Assembly: GCA_017979445.1 (NCBI GenBank)
Contig: CM030714.1
Span: forward strand, 40,454,326-40,518,325
Source: Akebia trifoliata
Taxonomy: Eukaryota; Streptophyta; Magnoliopsida; Ranunculales; Lardizabalaceae
Length of the DNA stretch: 64,000 nt
Direction: 5' to 3'
In this document: positions 47,190 to 58,511 of the stretch, one piece after another
How the letters are laid out: every line of letters starts with the position of its first letter
Position numbering within the stretch: position 1 is the first letter of the stretch
Program-made: the position numbers and the translations under genes
The notes under the pieces: model-generated
What the model was told of the DNA's origin: nothing
The model's database searches: none
Seen by the model: the letters and a program-made list of their open reading frames with translations, nothing else

Positions 47190-48530
47190 GTTATGAATTA
47201 GACAACTTCAATTAACACACCACTTCTTTACTTATAACACACCAAATTACATGCAGATTACATCAAATTTTAAAGGGAAAAATACTTACTGGACTTTTTT
47301 TTTTTTTTTTTTGAATAGTTCCTAAGATTTGGCCAATCTCTTAATAGTCCATTTGATAAAATTTTCTTTTCTTAATAATGCATGGACCTCATCTCACGTG
47401 TATAATGTCTCTGAAATACTCATACAACCCTTTTCTCATCTTCTTCACTTTGTCAAGTTTCCAATGACGATTGCGATCATTTTGATGATTTTTTACCATG
47501 AAGGATGAATGGAGAATGATATTCTCTTATTTTTGAACTTTTGGATGTATTTTATTATTTTATTTTGATGATTTATAAGAAAATGACAAATGAAGTTAAG
47601 ATTTTTTTTTTATATTTATTATTATGTTGTAATTTTTTATATGCAATTATGATTTGTGCATTATGGGTATTTCGAGGAGATTTACTCAATATCGAACTCA
47701 AAAAATAAATAAAAAAATCTCGATCTCATTTACAGTGGCGAGTTCACCACTTTTTATTTTCTAGCTAGTTCAACATTTTTATTGTCCAACTCACCACTTA
47801 GTGTCAAGTTCACCACTTTTTAACTTTTTATTGTTTAGTTCAACATTTAATTATTATCGAATTCGCCATTTTTTTTATATGATAATGTTATCGTATTCGA
47901 CAGTAATTAAATGTTGAACTAGACAATAAAAAGTGGTGAACTCGACACTGTGTGGTAAGTTTGACACTAAGTAATTAAATGTTGAACAAGAAAATAAAAA
48001 GTGGTGAACTCGACACTCTAATGTGAATCAGATTTTTCATTTTTTTGATTTCGATACTTGGTAAATCTCACTAAAATGCCCAAAATTCATATGTCATAGT
48101 TGCAAATCAAAAGTTACGATGTAATTATCAAAAAATAATTTAGTATCTCAACTGTGTTCTTCATTTTTTTAATGAAATGTTAAAATAAAAAAAAAATTAC
48201 GTCTAAATGTTCAAAATTAAGAAAAATATCATTCTCTATCCATCATTCATGATAAAAAATCGTTGGAAATGAGAAATGATCGAAATTGTCATTGAAAAAC
48301 CTAAGTAAGTGAAAAGGATAAGAAAAAGATAGTTTTGGCATTTCAAAGATAGTAGATACGTGAGATGAGATTGAGGAGCTATTAAGAAAAGAAAAAATTA
48401 CTGCCCAAAACTTAGGGATTATTTAGAAAAAAGTCTCTTCATCAAGGTCTTTTTAAGTAATTTTTCCAATTTTAAAAAGATGTGTGTTGTAAGTAAAAAT
48501 TGGTATGCCAATAAAACACACCTAGAGATT
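47190..48530. repeat. Older foldback element interrupted by a larger one
   Basis: Sequence outside the large palindrome is itself inverted: TTTACTTATAACACACCAAA on the left and GTGTGTTGTAAGTAAAAATT then GGTATGCC on the right. The larger element at 47275-48467 is inserted in its middle. Confidence 0.5.
47275..48467. mobile_element. 1.2-kb near-complete palindrome, Mutator-like foldback element
   Basis: The two halves are inverse complements along most of their ~590 bp, centred near 47870. Matching blocks include TTTTCTTTTCTTAATA, CTCATCTCACGT, AATGAC-ATT-CGATCATTT and AAAAAGTGGTGAACTCGACA. A 9-bp duplication, AATTTTAAA, flanks it (47266-47274 and 48468-48476). No coding content is seen. Confidence 0.8.
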
Positions 48531-48758
48531 CCTTTAAAAAGTGTATCCATAAAAAAATCAATACTAACCCTAAAAAACCTATCCATCTTCGTGAAACTTT
48601 TGCTCTTCTTCTTCTTAAAAGGTATTCTTGATGGAGAACATCAAATGTGATTTGAGCTTGTAAAAGTCTTCTATGGAAACACGTATTAGTTTGGAACTTT
48701 GAAGTTTTCAAAAAGTAAAGGTAACTTATTTTCTCTTTCTAATATTTAGTTGAACAAT

Positions 48759-48915
48759 GATGAATGCATGTGGTAGATTATACACAGCTGATGTGGCAAG
48801 GGCACAAAACAATATATCTTTTCCTTGTGTATCACGAACAAAACGATCTATGATTTTGTGCCCTTGTCATGTCAACTGCGTACATACCGCACATGATTTA
48901 TCGCGTGCATTCATC
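48759..48915. repeat. Foldback MITE, family B (copy 2)
   Basis: The termini are GATGAATGCATG and GCGTGCATTCATC. The inner arms are GTGGCAAGGGCACAAAAC and ATTTTGTGCCCTTGTCATGT. Confidence 0.75.
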
Positions 48916-49935
48916 ATCTCTCTCTCTCTTTTTCTATATATATATAAATTAGATTTTGTCCTTATAGACATTTTCTTTATGATCAGGGGGTAGAAGAGAA
49001 AATATAATAAAGTTGGAGGAGTCCTATTGAAAAAGAGAAAAGAAAAATACAATTTATAAGCAATTTACACAGTTGAGGGACTATTCTTAAAAATGGGTAG
49101 AAAAACATTAAGTTGTAGGGATATTCTTAAAAAGAGATAACAGAGAAAAGACAATAAGTAATTTTTTTTTTATATCAGAGATGCGTTATAAAATTAAATC
49201 TGTATTACTCTTTACGGAGAATAAAGACGGGGGATAACCGTCCTTTATTATATAGAATTATATTTTATTGTTCACATGTATTAATTAAAAATGTACTAAG
49301 ACAGTAGAAAAATTGTTCTGCATGATACTTCATACATCTTGAGGTTACAACAATCCAATTAAGTACATAAATATTTTTAAGAGTTTGGTTTAGTGCAAGA
49401 ATCGAATCTCTTCATCACACGATGCGCAGAAATATCAAATATCCTTAATTCGTGTTTTGTCAAGGATTAATAAATTAAAGCCATCAAGGTCGGCCTTGAA
49501 ATGATTCATTGAAATGGTATTTATAATTTATCAAATAAATATAGAAAATTAAGCATAAATTCATTGTGCATTTAGGGCCTTGCTTAGACTGAGAGCTGGG
49601 CCCAAGTGTCCCTATTTGACTTGATGATTTACATATTACAATATTTTATCTTTTAAACTATTTATGCATAAAAATTTGTGAGCCAAACACATTCAGTCCA
49701 GGCTAGGACTACGATATATTTTGTTAGGAAAATGCTTGATTGCCTAAGTTGGACACTAGAAAATTCTATTGTTTGAAAAGTTCATAGAAAATTCTTAATT
49801 TTTTTGTTCAATTATTTTTTTTAAGTTCTTTAAACACTGGATTCATGTTCTACGATTTCGATGCTAACCATTGATTATTATTTCTTTTAATTATTATTAT
49901 CTCAAAATGGTAGATTTCAAATTTATCTTAGAAGT
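48916..49935. other. AT-rich spacer
   Basis: I see no gene and no clear element between 48916 and 49935. Confidence 0.35.
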
Positions 49936-49939
49936 TTTG

Positions 49940-50012
49940 AAATGGGATGATTTTTTGCCAAGATGATCCCCTCATCATAGAGATCATCCTCACAAAAAAT
50001 CAGCCCATTCCA
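49940..50012. repeat. Foldback repeat, family F (copy 1)
   Basis: GGGATGATTTTTTGCCAAGATGATC is answered by GATCATCCTCACAAAAAATC on the same strand as its inverse. Copies 2 and 3 lie at 56784-56857 and 57161-57234. Confidence 0.6.
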
Positions 50013-50086
50013 AACATTTTTGCCCATATAAGACAAAACGGTGTGTCGCAATGTGAGTCGTAATGTGAGTCTACGGAACCCGACCC

Positions 50087-50304
50087 TATATATATATATA
50101 TTATTTAAAATATGTAATATCGTATTTATAACTGATGCAAATTATTCATTATCTTCTATGATGAACACGTATAGAATTGTCTACCTTTATTACTTTTTGT
50201 GTTAGAAGTATACAAACTCATCTCTCGTCCATAAAAACAATAATAAATAATTTGTATCAGTTATAAATATGATATTACATATTTTAAATAATATATATAT
50301 ATAT
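50087..50304. repeat. Inverted repeat with 65-bp arms
   Basis: The left arm (about 50087-50155) contains TTATTTAAAATATGTAATAT then TTTATAACTGATGCAAATTA. The right arm (about 50241-50304) is the inverse with two or three mismatches. The spacer is about 85 bp. Confidence 0.7.
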
Positions 50305-51020
50305 ATTTCATCAGTTATATATATTTTCCATTTACAAGATCATAAAAATGGTTTGATGAAACCAAGAAAATTAATCATGACAATAATAAGTATGCAGAGA
50401 AAAAGATAAAAATAAATCTTTGGAGACGAGACTGAGTCTTATATGCATCAATAGGTTACAATATATTACAGTCTATGATGATATTAGTTTTGTTGTCTTT
50501 AATATTTGTAATATTTTTTATTAGATAATTATATGTATTATAAAACACATTATTCTTATTAGAATATAGTTGACCATGACATATAGTAAGTAGTGATCAA
50601 TTATGGATGCAGATTTTTTTTTATATAATTTTATGTATGATGATACATGTTTTATTATATGATAGCTATTATGTTTTATTTTTCATATGTCCAATATTTA
50701 GAGGTGGTTATGTCGAAATTAAAAAAAAAAGAAGTAAAATTTGGGTTTGAAATGATGTTATAATATTTTTATTGAATAAAAATAATAACTATTATTTTTT
50801 TGGAGCGTAAGTTGTTAAGTTATAATGTTAAAAATCGTAATTGTTACATATAAGAGCATTTTGGTCATCTTAACAGAATTCAAAATAGTACTCAAACATA
50901 AAATTCTGTCAGAAGTACTTCTCAAAACCTACATCCAAACACAAAACTCTCTCAGAAATTACTCCAAACAATATTTCTGGCTACTGTATCCACACTGGTC
51001 TTTAATTTTTTCTTTAAAAA
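50305..51020. other. AT-rich spacer
   Basis: No gene or bounded element could be supported here. Confidence 0.35.
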
Positions 51021-51025
51021 GTCGT

Positions 51026-51401
51026 AATGAATGCATGAGATCTTGGTATGTGATTGGATATGCTACTAACATGACATGGGCACAAAATCATAGATCATTT
51101 TCACTGGGATACAAAGAAAAAAAAGAGTAATACTAGGGTGGCACTAGGATTTACTATGATTCTCACATTTCTAACATGACACTAGGATTTACTATGATTC
51201 ACACATTTCTGACGTGGAGGTGGGCACATAACCATAGATGCTTTTTACTCGTATCTCGATCAAAGACATTTATGGTTATCACATCAATGCAGTGAGAAAC
51301 ACAGTGAAAAACAAAGTCCCCCAAGGATTTTCCAAGAAAAAAAATGTGCAATTCTATGCCCTTACCACGTGAGACAGGTACCGAGATCACGTGCATTCAT
51401 C
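51026..51401. repeat. Foldback MITE, family B (copy 3), interrupted
   Basis: The left end AATGAATGCATGAGATCTTG and the right end GAGATCACGTGCATTCAT pair, as do GACATGGGCACAAAATCATA and TGCAATTCTATGCCC. About 200 bp of another foldback sequence (roughly 51124-51340, with CACTAGGATTTACTATGATT repeated in tandem) is inserted in the middle. Confidence 0.6.
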
Positions 51402-51980
51402 TCTTTCCTTTTTAAAATACGTCTCTCTCAACCGTTGAGCTGTGGTTCAGGTTTTTTTGTAATGGACCGTGTGCTACAGAGGATCCGCTCCCCAAGCGGG
51501 CCCATCTAAAGATAAACAAAATTCGACACTTTGCTTTGGGAAAGTGAAAGAGAATGATTGAGGGTCTCCAACTCCTTGGTTTCATCTTTTCTCTTGAAAA
51601 TTGGACCAAGAAGCTGTCGTATTCTCGGCTTTATTTTCTCGTAATCCTCTTCCAGCCTTCCAGGTATTCCCTTATCGTGTAGGCCATCCATCAAATCAAA
51701 TCTCATTGATGGGTCCCACACTCAAAAACCACGACTCCCAAACAAGAAGAAAGTCCAACCAATCCTCTTTTTTTTTTTTTTTTTTCACATTAAAAATACT
51801 AATTCCACGCCAACCATCACCAATACTACAGTCTACAGTTCGTAGTACGAGACATATATCAACAGTGCATCCCATCTTATACATTAGAAGGCATAAAATA
51901 AAAGCTAAGAGGGGTATTATATTAAACAACTACGATATCAGGGTAGGCAAGCATCACTTATTATTATTTATAGACGTCTG

Positions 51981-54907
51981 TTAGGGTAAGCGAGGTTTCT
52001 CCACGTCCTCCAGTGGACGAAACCAGACTTGCTGCTCTAACACCGTATCACCACCACTAGTATTGGTGGTTGGGGAACGAAAGCCACGCTCTCCAATGAG
52101 TTGTTCGTTGTCATCCGTTCCGGGACCAAAGACTCCAGTCTCTGGGTGTGGGGCCCAGTACTTGTCAGATTCAGAGGGAATCAGATCATCTGGGACCACG
52201 CTTGGGCCCACTAGATCATCCGGATTCTTATCATATACCGATGCGTGAACGCTCCTGCCAACGCAACCAATTCTCAGATACTATTTAAGGCAATTTTTCA
52301 CTATTTTAAATTTAAAACTCTCCGCAATGATATGATATAATGAGCACATACCATAACATTATAATCTCACATATAGATGGAATTATTATATTTTAAAAAT
52401 TATAAACCACAACATTTAAATAAGATTGTCCTTGAAATATTTTTTTTTTTTTTTTGAGTTGCGGATCCATGATGCTGTCCACTTATTATAACAACACATG
52501 GTGACTACATGACATGTTTTTATTGGAGAATAAAAGTGTAGACTCTGTGTATTAAAGATAATAAATATACTAAATCGACTTCCTACAATACTGGATTAAC
52601 GTGGTAGTGTATGTAGAACTATAGATATTTTTTCTTGAGATATGAACAAAAACTCAATGTGTTATGAACTCTAACTAAAACATGTCATGCGGATAATGTT
52701 TGTACTCCATAGAAATGGCACACCTCTTACCTAATTATGACTTTTAGTTTTTACGAGTCAAATATATTGCAAAGATTATTGAAGCAATTTTTTTTTACTC
52801 TATTAAAAACAAAGATTTTATAATTAATTATTTAATCCAACTCAAGCACTTCCCATAAAACTTAGTTGTTGCACAATACTACATGTTTTCGACTCCTTGT
52901 ATTGTCTCGTTTTTCATCATTTTTGGTGGGCCCACTTTTTAGCGAAGAAACTCCAATCCAGATTGGATGGCTAATTAAGATTTAACTAATTGGTTCATAT
53001 TCATCATTTTTGGTGTCTCCACTTTTTAGTGAAGAAACTTTAATGAAGATTGCACGACTAAGATTCACCTAATAGGTTGGGTTAGGAAAAGATTAGGTCA
53101 AAATTCCAAACATTTGATATTCCTCGAGATTTGTTAATGTGAATCTTGAGAACCATCAATGTCAAGGACACTAGGATGGTAAAGTTACAAAGTCCTCTTA
53201 AAGAGATTGCAACACTCCCAATTTATCCGGAATCGAAATCGAAAATCCCGATTCTGATTCCTTTTTTATTGGAATCGATTAGAGTCGGGTCTAATATGAA
53301 ACCAAGCCGATAGGAATCGGAACCATTAGGTTCTATTCGATGGGTACCCATAGATGCTCAGAACCGATTTATTTTGTCATTTCTTTTTTACATTATACAT
53401 GATTCAAGGTAATCCTATTATTTAAAATTAGCATATACGATATAAAGTTCTTCAAATTTCATATAAACTAAATATTTTAGTTTAAGATTAGTCATTTCTT
53501 TTTAAATTTATTACTTGTAAAGAAAATATATTTTAATATTTGCAAATAAAAATCATTAAATTATCATTTTAGTGGAACAAATTATTATTAAGTTGATACT
53601 TTACAAATAATATGATATTTTTTAGTAGGAATTTTTTATTATAATAATTTTGAAATAATTTTTCTAATTTGATTCTTGAGAATTGGAACCGACGGGTACT
53701 CGTGATTTTTAATGGTTCTGGTTCCAATTCCACTTATTTTAAAAGCGGAATCGAAATCAACAAGAACCAAAATCAATAAAATATAAAGGTTATGTTCCCG
53801 AACCGATCCATTGACACCCCTATTTCTGAAGGAGGAAAAACTGGGCTCAAAGAAGGAATACTTTAAAAACCGAATTAAAAAATTGTCCAATTGGTCCGAC
53901 CATGGTATGATCCCGGTCGATGAGATTAATTTGTATTTACGCAAAAAACTTAAAAAACATATATTTCCTTAATAACCTTTATTTATTTCTTAGGCGAACC
54001 GGAACACCGGTTCGGTCTGGTTTTTAAAATAGTCCAAGGAAGTTGTTAAGATTTTGCGTGTGGATAAAGAACTTAGAAAATAGCAAAAAAGAGAAAGAAT
54101 AGTGGTAGTACTAGTGCAGCAACACAGAAGACAAATAGATGGCAAAAAACAGAGTGAAAGTGAAAGAATCGACGGTTCTCTTATCTTCAAAAGATGATCA
54201 ATTTTCAATGATCAAAGTAAGAGTGCCACGAAATATAAAGAAATGTAGATCTAAATTCAGGAAGATTAAATTTCTGAAACTTCAGTTTCTGATGAGATCA
54301 GTGGTAAGAATACGCGCGGAACACCGAGTAGAACAAAGTGATCAGAGAAGAAGAATCGAAGAATAATACGTCTTTTCAAGATGAAAGTAAAGATCATGAA
54401 AAAAGGAGGAAAATAACAGAGATGGAGATTATTTAAAAAAAAAAAAAAAAAAGGATTCTACATGAAAAGATTGTATAAAATTACAGAAAATTACTTTCAG
54501 AACGACACTTTAGAAATACAGAAGTAGACAAGCAGATTTAACGAAAAAACTTCTCAAAATCTCTATTGTTCGTAAAGAGATCGGAGATCATCCAAATCAA
54601 AGAACACGAAGGCATCAAGAATTAACTTCTGAAATTCGATAAATTAGCAGAAAAATAATAACATCGGCCCAATTGCTCAAATAACACTCCGATTTCTCTG
54701 AATATCGTTAAATAATCAACGATCCTCTAAGAAATCTAACAGACAATCTCAAAATACAGAACGATCCGGAAATTAGAGAGATTACCTGATACCAAAATTT
54801 GGTTTGGAAGGAAGATGAGATGGATCTCGAGAGCTTCCGCTCCAGATCTGTTTCACAAATCGCTTCCCTAAACTAGCGATTCCTCGACTCTTCGAATTGG
54901 CGGCCAT
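51981..54907 (-). CDS. Small LEA-like protein, two exons
   Basis: Exon 1 (54907-54786) encodes MAANSKSRGIASLGKRFVKQ and onwards to NFGI. It splices in phase across a 2.5-kb intron (CAG/GTAATC to TTGGCAG/GAGC) to exon 2 (52254-51981), giving 131 aa. The N-terminus is basic and hydroxylated with an RFVKQ segment, a plausible mitochondrial or plastid presequence. The mature part contains SVHASVYDKNPDD, VVPDDLIPSESDKYWAPHPE, TGVFGPGTDDN, GERGFRSP and VLEQQVWFRPLEDVEKP. I know this arrangement from plant proteins annotated as late-embryogenesis-abundant or LEA5-like, which are stress- and desiccation-induced; that assignment is from memory and function is not established. A TATA box and a MITE with a CACGTG lie upstream. 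The intron holds repeats. Confidence 0.75.
53225..53818. repeat. Probable hAT-like non-autonomous element inside the LEA-like intron
   Basis: Inverted GGAATCG/AACCGAT-rich arms enclose an AT-rich middle. The right end, CCATTGACACCCCTA, is the inverse of the TAGGGGTGTCAATGG terminus common in plant hAT elements. The left end is degraded, so no target duplication can be shown. Confidence 0.4.
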
Positions 54908-55010
54908 GCAATATAAGAGTAATCTCAAAGCTTAATCGATCCAAATTTCCCAAGAAGAAGAAGAAGAGAAGCTTAAGAGACTGTGATTCTCCTTCTTGCC
55001 TCCCAAATCC

Positions 55011-55022
55011 CTATTTATAGTT
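55011..55022 (-). promoter_or_regulatory. TATA box of the LEA-like gene
   Basis: On the - strand CTATAAATAGGG lies about 105 bp upstream of the ATG, placing the transcription start near 54985 with a leader of about 80 nt. Confidence 0.7.
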
Positions 55023-55136
55023 TTTTTTTTCTCTCGCCATCTGTCGAGGAACTTGTCTCCCCAGTAGTCACCTTCTCCGTATCAACTATCAAACGTTCTT
55101 TTTTTATTCCCATTTTTTTTACTTTTAAAAAAGTTT

Positions 55137-55359
55137 CGTGATAATCGGACTACGCCACGTGTAAAACTCAATCGACTTTTCTGAAGTGATAAGTTCGGGA
55201 GCCGCAGATCTATACGCCTTGGGATACCCAAGAGAACTTATCCATAGAAGTGTGTATCCCGAGAGAAACGTGTTTCCTAAGTATTAGAGATCTGCGGTTC
55301 TGAACTTGCCACGTCATAAGAATGGATGAGTGTGCCATGTGGGTAGTCAGATTATCACG
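55137..55359. repeat. Foldback MITE, family C, just upstream of the LEA-like gene
   Basis: The left end is CGTGATAATCGGACTACGCC and the right end GGGTAGTCAGATTATCACG is its inverse. The arms carry AGATCTATACGCCTTGGGAT and inverse-like sequence. The left arm holds GCCACGTGTA, a G-box/ABRE-type site, about 130-140 bp upstream of the TATA box. Confidence 0.75.
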
Positions 55360-55645
55360 AGTCAAAGAATCCGTACGGAATAGAAATTACCGTCAAGTAA
55401 CGGAATGTCCTTGGAGGATCTATTTGACTATTTTGATGTGAACCGTATTGTTCCGTATAACGCCGTTATTTTGTGTCGATTTACACTTCGTAGGAGTTGC
55501 TTAATGGCAACGGCGTTAGTTGGCCAATGGTCGCCATGAAAAGCAACGGATGTTTTGCTTGTAAATGACAACAAAACCAGTAGTTCATTGCGAAAATTAC
55601 TGCAATGCCGCTTAACCAGAGAAGAAAATAATAGTAATAATAATA

Positions 55646-55720
55646 GAGAGCTTCTATTAAGACACCAGCTTTTACTTGTAACCCATCAATCTGAAAGTTG
55701 GTTTGCCAGTAGAATCTCTC
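55646..55720. repeat. Foldback MITE, family E (copy 5)
   Basis: It begins GAGAGCTTCTATTAAGACAC and ends TTGGTTTGCCAGTAGAATCT CTC. A further E-like left end, TTTCTATTGCCACACCAATT, lies at about 55737 and pairs loosely with sequence near 56000. Confidence 0.55.
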
Positions 55721-55759
55721 CAATAACAATGAAAATTTCTATTGCCACACCAATTTTTT

Positions 55760-56780
55760 TTGTTAATATCTTAGTAGTAAAACTAAATGGGATTTTTCAA
55801 TAATTTGAAAAAAACTTTATAAATTTTCATGGACACATTTTTTTCGTTCTATCTCTAACATTAAAATCAAGTAACATTAAATTTCAATGAGGTTAAGAAA
55901 CCCAAGAAAGAGGGATTGAGAAGGCAAGACCCCTATTGGTGTGTATGATGATAAAAAGTGGCTAAACAATTGGAGTGTTATAAGAAAATTTGGTGTGAAA
56001 ATAAAAAGTTCCCTAAGAAGTTGATTCACTATACCCATTTGATTTAATTAGTTAGGGCCTATTTGGGATTGTCATAGACTTCTTCTCCCAATAGCACAAA
56101 AGCAGAAGAAATCGAAGCATATTTGCAAAATTATTTATTCATATCTTGAAGCACTTGAGGGATATTTTAGTTATTACCTAAATAAGTGAAGACATTTTAA
56201 ATCATCCGAAATTATGTATGTTTTAAGTAACATCAATCTTACAAACATTAAAAGGAAAAGTGATTCTTTTTTATCTCAAGAAAAAAGAGGTTTGTTCTAC
56301 TTGAGGTTGTAGCTGGTCTGGGTTCGCCTTAACCTTGTTGACTTTTAAAAAAAAATTAAAAAATTAAATGCTTCTTGTTTTTTTTGCATTTTTGGTTTCT
56401 CGTATATGTTATTAGAAGCACTTCTCAGGTGTAAAAAAAAAAAAATTAGGATTCAAAAGCGCTTTTGAACTCTAAAAGCACTTCCAAAATGCATTTCGAA
56501 ACGTGTACTAAGTCATTGGATGCAATCGAAAAGTACTGCAGGTCTCACCTTCCATTGTGGAGTTGGCGACCTTTCCATTTGTGAGCCACTCTCTCGACTA
56601 GCAACAACCCAATCCTTTATCGTTTTGACCTATGTTACCTAATTCATGACTTTGTTCAATTCGAATTTGGCTTCACCCATCTAGAACAAATTCGATTCAC
56701 AGGGGTTGGTGAGAATATATATAGGGTTGGGATCAGGAGATGACCTACTTTGACAATCATTGTTCTATATGGGTTACGAG
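55760..56780. other. Spacer without a recognised gene
   Basis: AT-rich DNA with short A/T runs. No gene or complete element was found. Confidence 0.35.
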
Positions 56781-56783
56781 TTT

Positions 56784-56857
56784 TAGAATTGACTAATTTT
56801 TGGTGTGGATGATCTTTATGGTGAGAAAATCATCTTCACAAAAAATCAGTCCATTTT
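56784..56857. repeat. Foldback repeat, family F (copy 2)
   Basis: AATTGACTAATTTTTGGTGT and the inverse-type CATCTTCACAAAAAATCAGT surround GATGATCTTTATGGTGAG. Confidence 0.6.
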
Positions 56858-57160
56858 GAGCCATAACCCAATCAATCATGTTAATCAAACCAATCACACA
56901 AATTAAACCAATTAAAATTTTCCGATCCGATTAAATAATCCCAATCTATCAATCAAGTCAATCTAAAGAATTAAAAAATTGAGGTTTCGACCAATCCAAT
57001 CAATAACTTTCTCCTTCGATTAATTTTAAATTTATAAATGCAATTTTCGATCATTAACCAATGGCAACTAATTCCATAAAAAATAGTTTACAGCTTGAAG
57101 AATTATGGATCCTGAATTTTTTTTTACCGTTAACTAATTTTAATGGGGTTAGAAGTGTTA

Positions 57161-57234
57161 GAATGGGCTTATTTTTTATGAAGATGAACTTTATGGTGAG
57201 GAGATCATCCTCATAAAAACTCAGCCAATTCTGA
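57161..57234. repeat. Foldback repeat, family F (copy 3)
   Basis: AGAATGGGCTTATTTTTTAT and ATCATCCTCATAAAAACTCA pair as inverted arms around ACTTTATGGTGAGG. Confidence 0.6.
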
Positions 57235-57435
57235 AATTTATAACTTATATAAATCTCCACTATTTGATTTGTTGAATCCAATAATAAAATTAGAAAATCT
57301 GACTGATTACATTTACAACTTGTTTAGCATGTGCTTCCTCGTATTTTATAAATCCAATATGAATCTAACTACAAATTCACTTTGCGATTGCGATTGAATC
57401 TAATAAGAATAAATCAACAACCACAATATATTGAC

Positions 57436-57650
57436 CTCCCCCCCCCCTCCCCACCACGTGGCATACTCAAAATACTATCTTGACGTGGCATGTGCTAGAA
57501 CCATAGATCTTTTACTCCTAGAATACACAACTGCACATATTTATGGAATGTGCAGATGTGTATCCCAAGGTGTAAAATCTATGGTTCTAGCACTTGTCAT
57601 GTCAGGAGAGTATTTTGAATATGCCACGGGGAGGAGTCCGATTACCACGA
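57436..57650. repeat. Foldback MITE, family C (copy 2)
   Basis: The right end, GGGGAGGAGTCCGATTACCA CGACTC, matches family C termini; the left end is partly replaced by a C-run. The arms contain GCTAGAACCATAGATCTTTT and its exact inverse. Confidence 0.7.
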
Positions 57651-57666
57651 CTCACATTTTAAAGTC

Positions 57667-57768
57667 ATGATAAAGTGACACACTAAAACTTACATCATCT
57701 GTATGCGGTTGACGTGGTAAGTGCAAAGAACCATAGATCTTTTTCTTCAGGGATTTAAGGAAAGACTA
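57667..57768. repeat. Half copy of foldback family D
   Basis: It has the left end GATAAAGTGACACACTAAAA and the ACCATAGATCTTTTTCTTC core, and stops where the next complete copy begins. Confidence 0.6.
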
Positions 57769-57930
57769 ATGATAAAATGACACGCTAAAACATAGTGATG
57801 ACACGGTTGACGTGGCAAATGTATAAAACAGTAGATCTTTTTCCTTGTTTATCTCGAAGAAAACATCTATAGTTCTATGCACTAATCACATCATCCACAT
57901 ACATTTTAACGTGTCAATTTATCACGATTC
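57769..57930. repeat. Foldback MITE, family D, target of the retrotransposon
   Basis: The left end is ATGATAAAATGACACGCTAA and the right end TTTTAACGTGTCAATTTATC is its inverse. The Ty3/gypsy 5' LTR begins a base or two beyond its right end. Confidence 0.7.
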
Positions 57931-57931
57931 T

Positions 57932-58483
57932 TGTGGGTGAAATTCTTAAACATGGACACGTGGCTCAAGCGAAGCCTGGAAGTAATGATTTTAAGCTCGG
58001 ATAGATTGCTACATTGGCCCAGTTGACTAAACTCTTCGATGCACAGATGTCCAGCTCAGACCTGAGCCACCGACCAATTAAGTAGTCTAGACAAGGGTAG
58101 TATAGGTCGGTAAGACGGATCTGACAGATGTGCCATTGATTGACAGCTCTAACAACCCACATCATGTTAGATCAGCTTTGATTATTCCAGAAGTGGCAGG
58201 ACAATTAAAACAACTCCTGCAGCTGACGTGTCAGGGAGTGGGCTAACTGCCCTTATTAAACTAACTGCCTTGGGTCATTTCAAGGGATGGCACAAAAAAT
58301 GATCAAGTTTAATGCCTATAAAAGGAAGAGGACTATGGGTAAAAGGGGGTTCGAAATTATTCTTCTCTCGAAACTAAATTACAATCGATCAACTTGTCTA
58401 ACTTGATCGTCAGAGTGGGTTAATTTGTAGGTTCGCCCGAGCTAGGAGAGAGGAAAAGTGTAGAGCGAATTCTTGCATCTACA
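57932..58483 (+). repeat. 5' LTR
   Basis: The 552-bp LTR starts TGTGGGTGAAATTC and ends GCATCTACA. A promoter TATAAAA lies at 58317-58323. The first 233 bp match the visible 3' LTR with about 11 substitutions, ten of them transitions, and one indel. Confidence 0.9.
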
Positions 58484-58505
58484 ATTTGGCGACGTCCGTG
58501 GGAAA
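58484..58505 (+). other. Primer-binding site
   Basis: ATTTGGCGACGTCCGTGGGA follows the LTR directly and resembles the TTGGCGCCGTCTGTGGG-type primer site of Tat-lineage elements. The tRNA primer cannot be named with certainty. Confidence 0.55.
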
Positions 58506-58511
58506 CTTACA

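Noticed and set aside
51506..51721. A - strand frame with MRFDLMDGLHDKGIPGRLEE
   Set aside because: It looks somewhat protein-like, but I recognise no family, splice partner or conserved motif. It lies beside repeats downstream of the LEA-like gene. A BLASTP search would decide.
54139..54366. Basic 75-aa + strand frame inside the LEA-like intron
   Set aside because: Low-complexity K/R composition, no motif, antisense within an intron.
57965..58165. - strand frame repeated at 63706-63999
   Set aside because: Both lie in the two LTRs; the repetition reflects LTR identity, not a gene.
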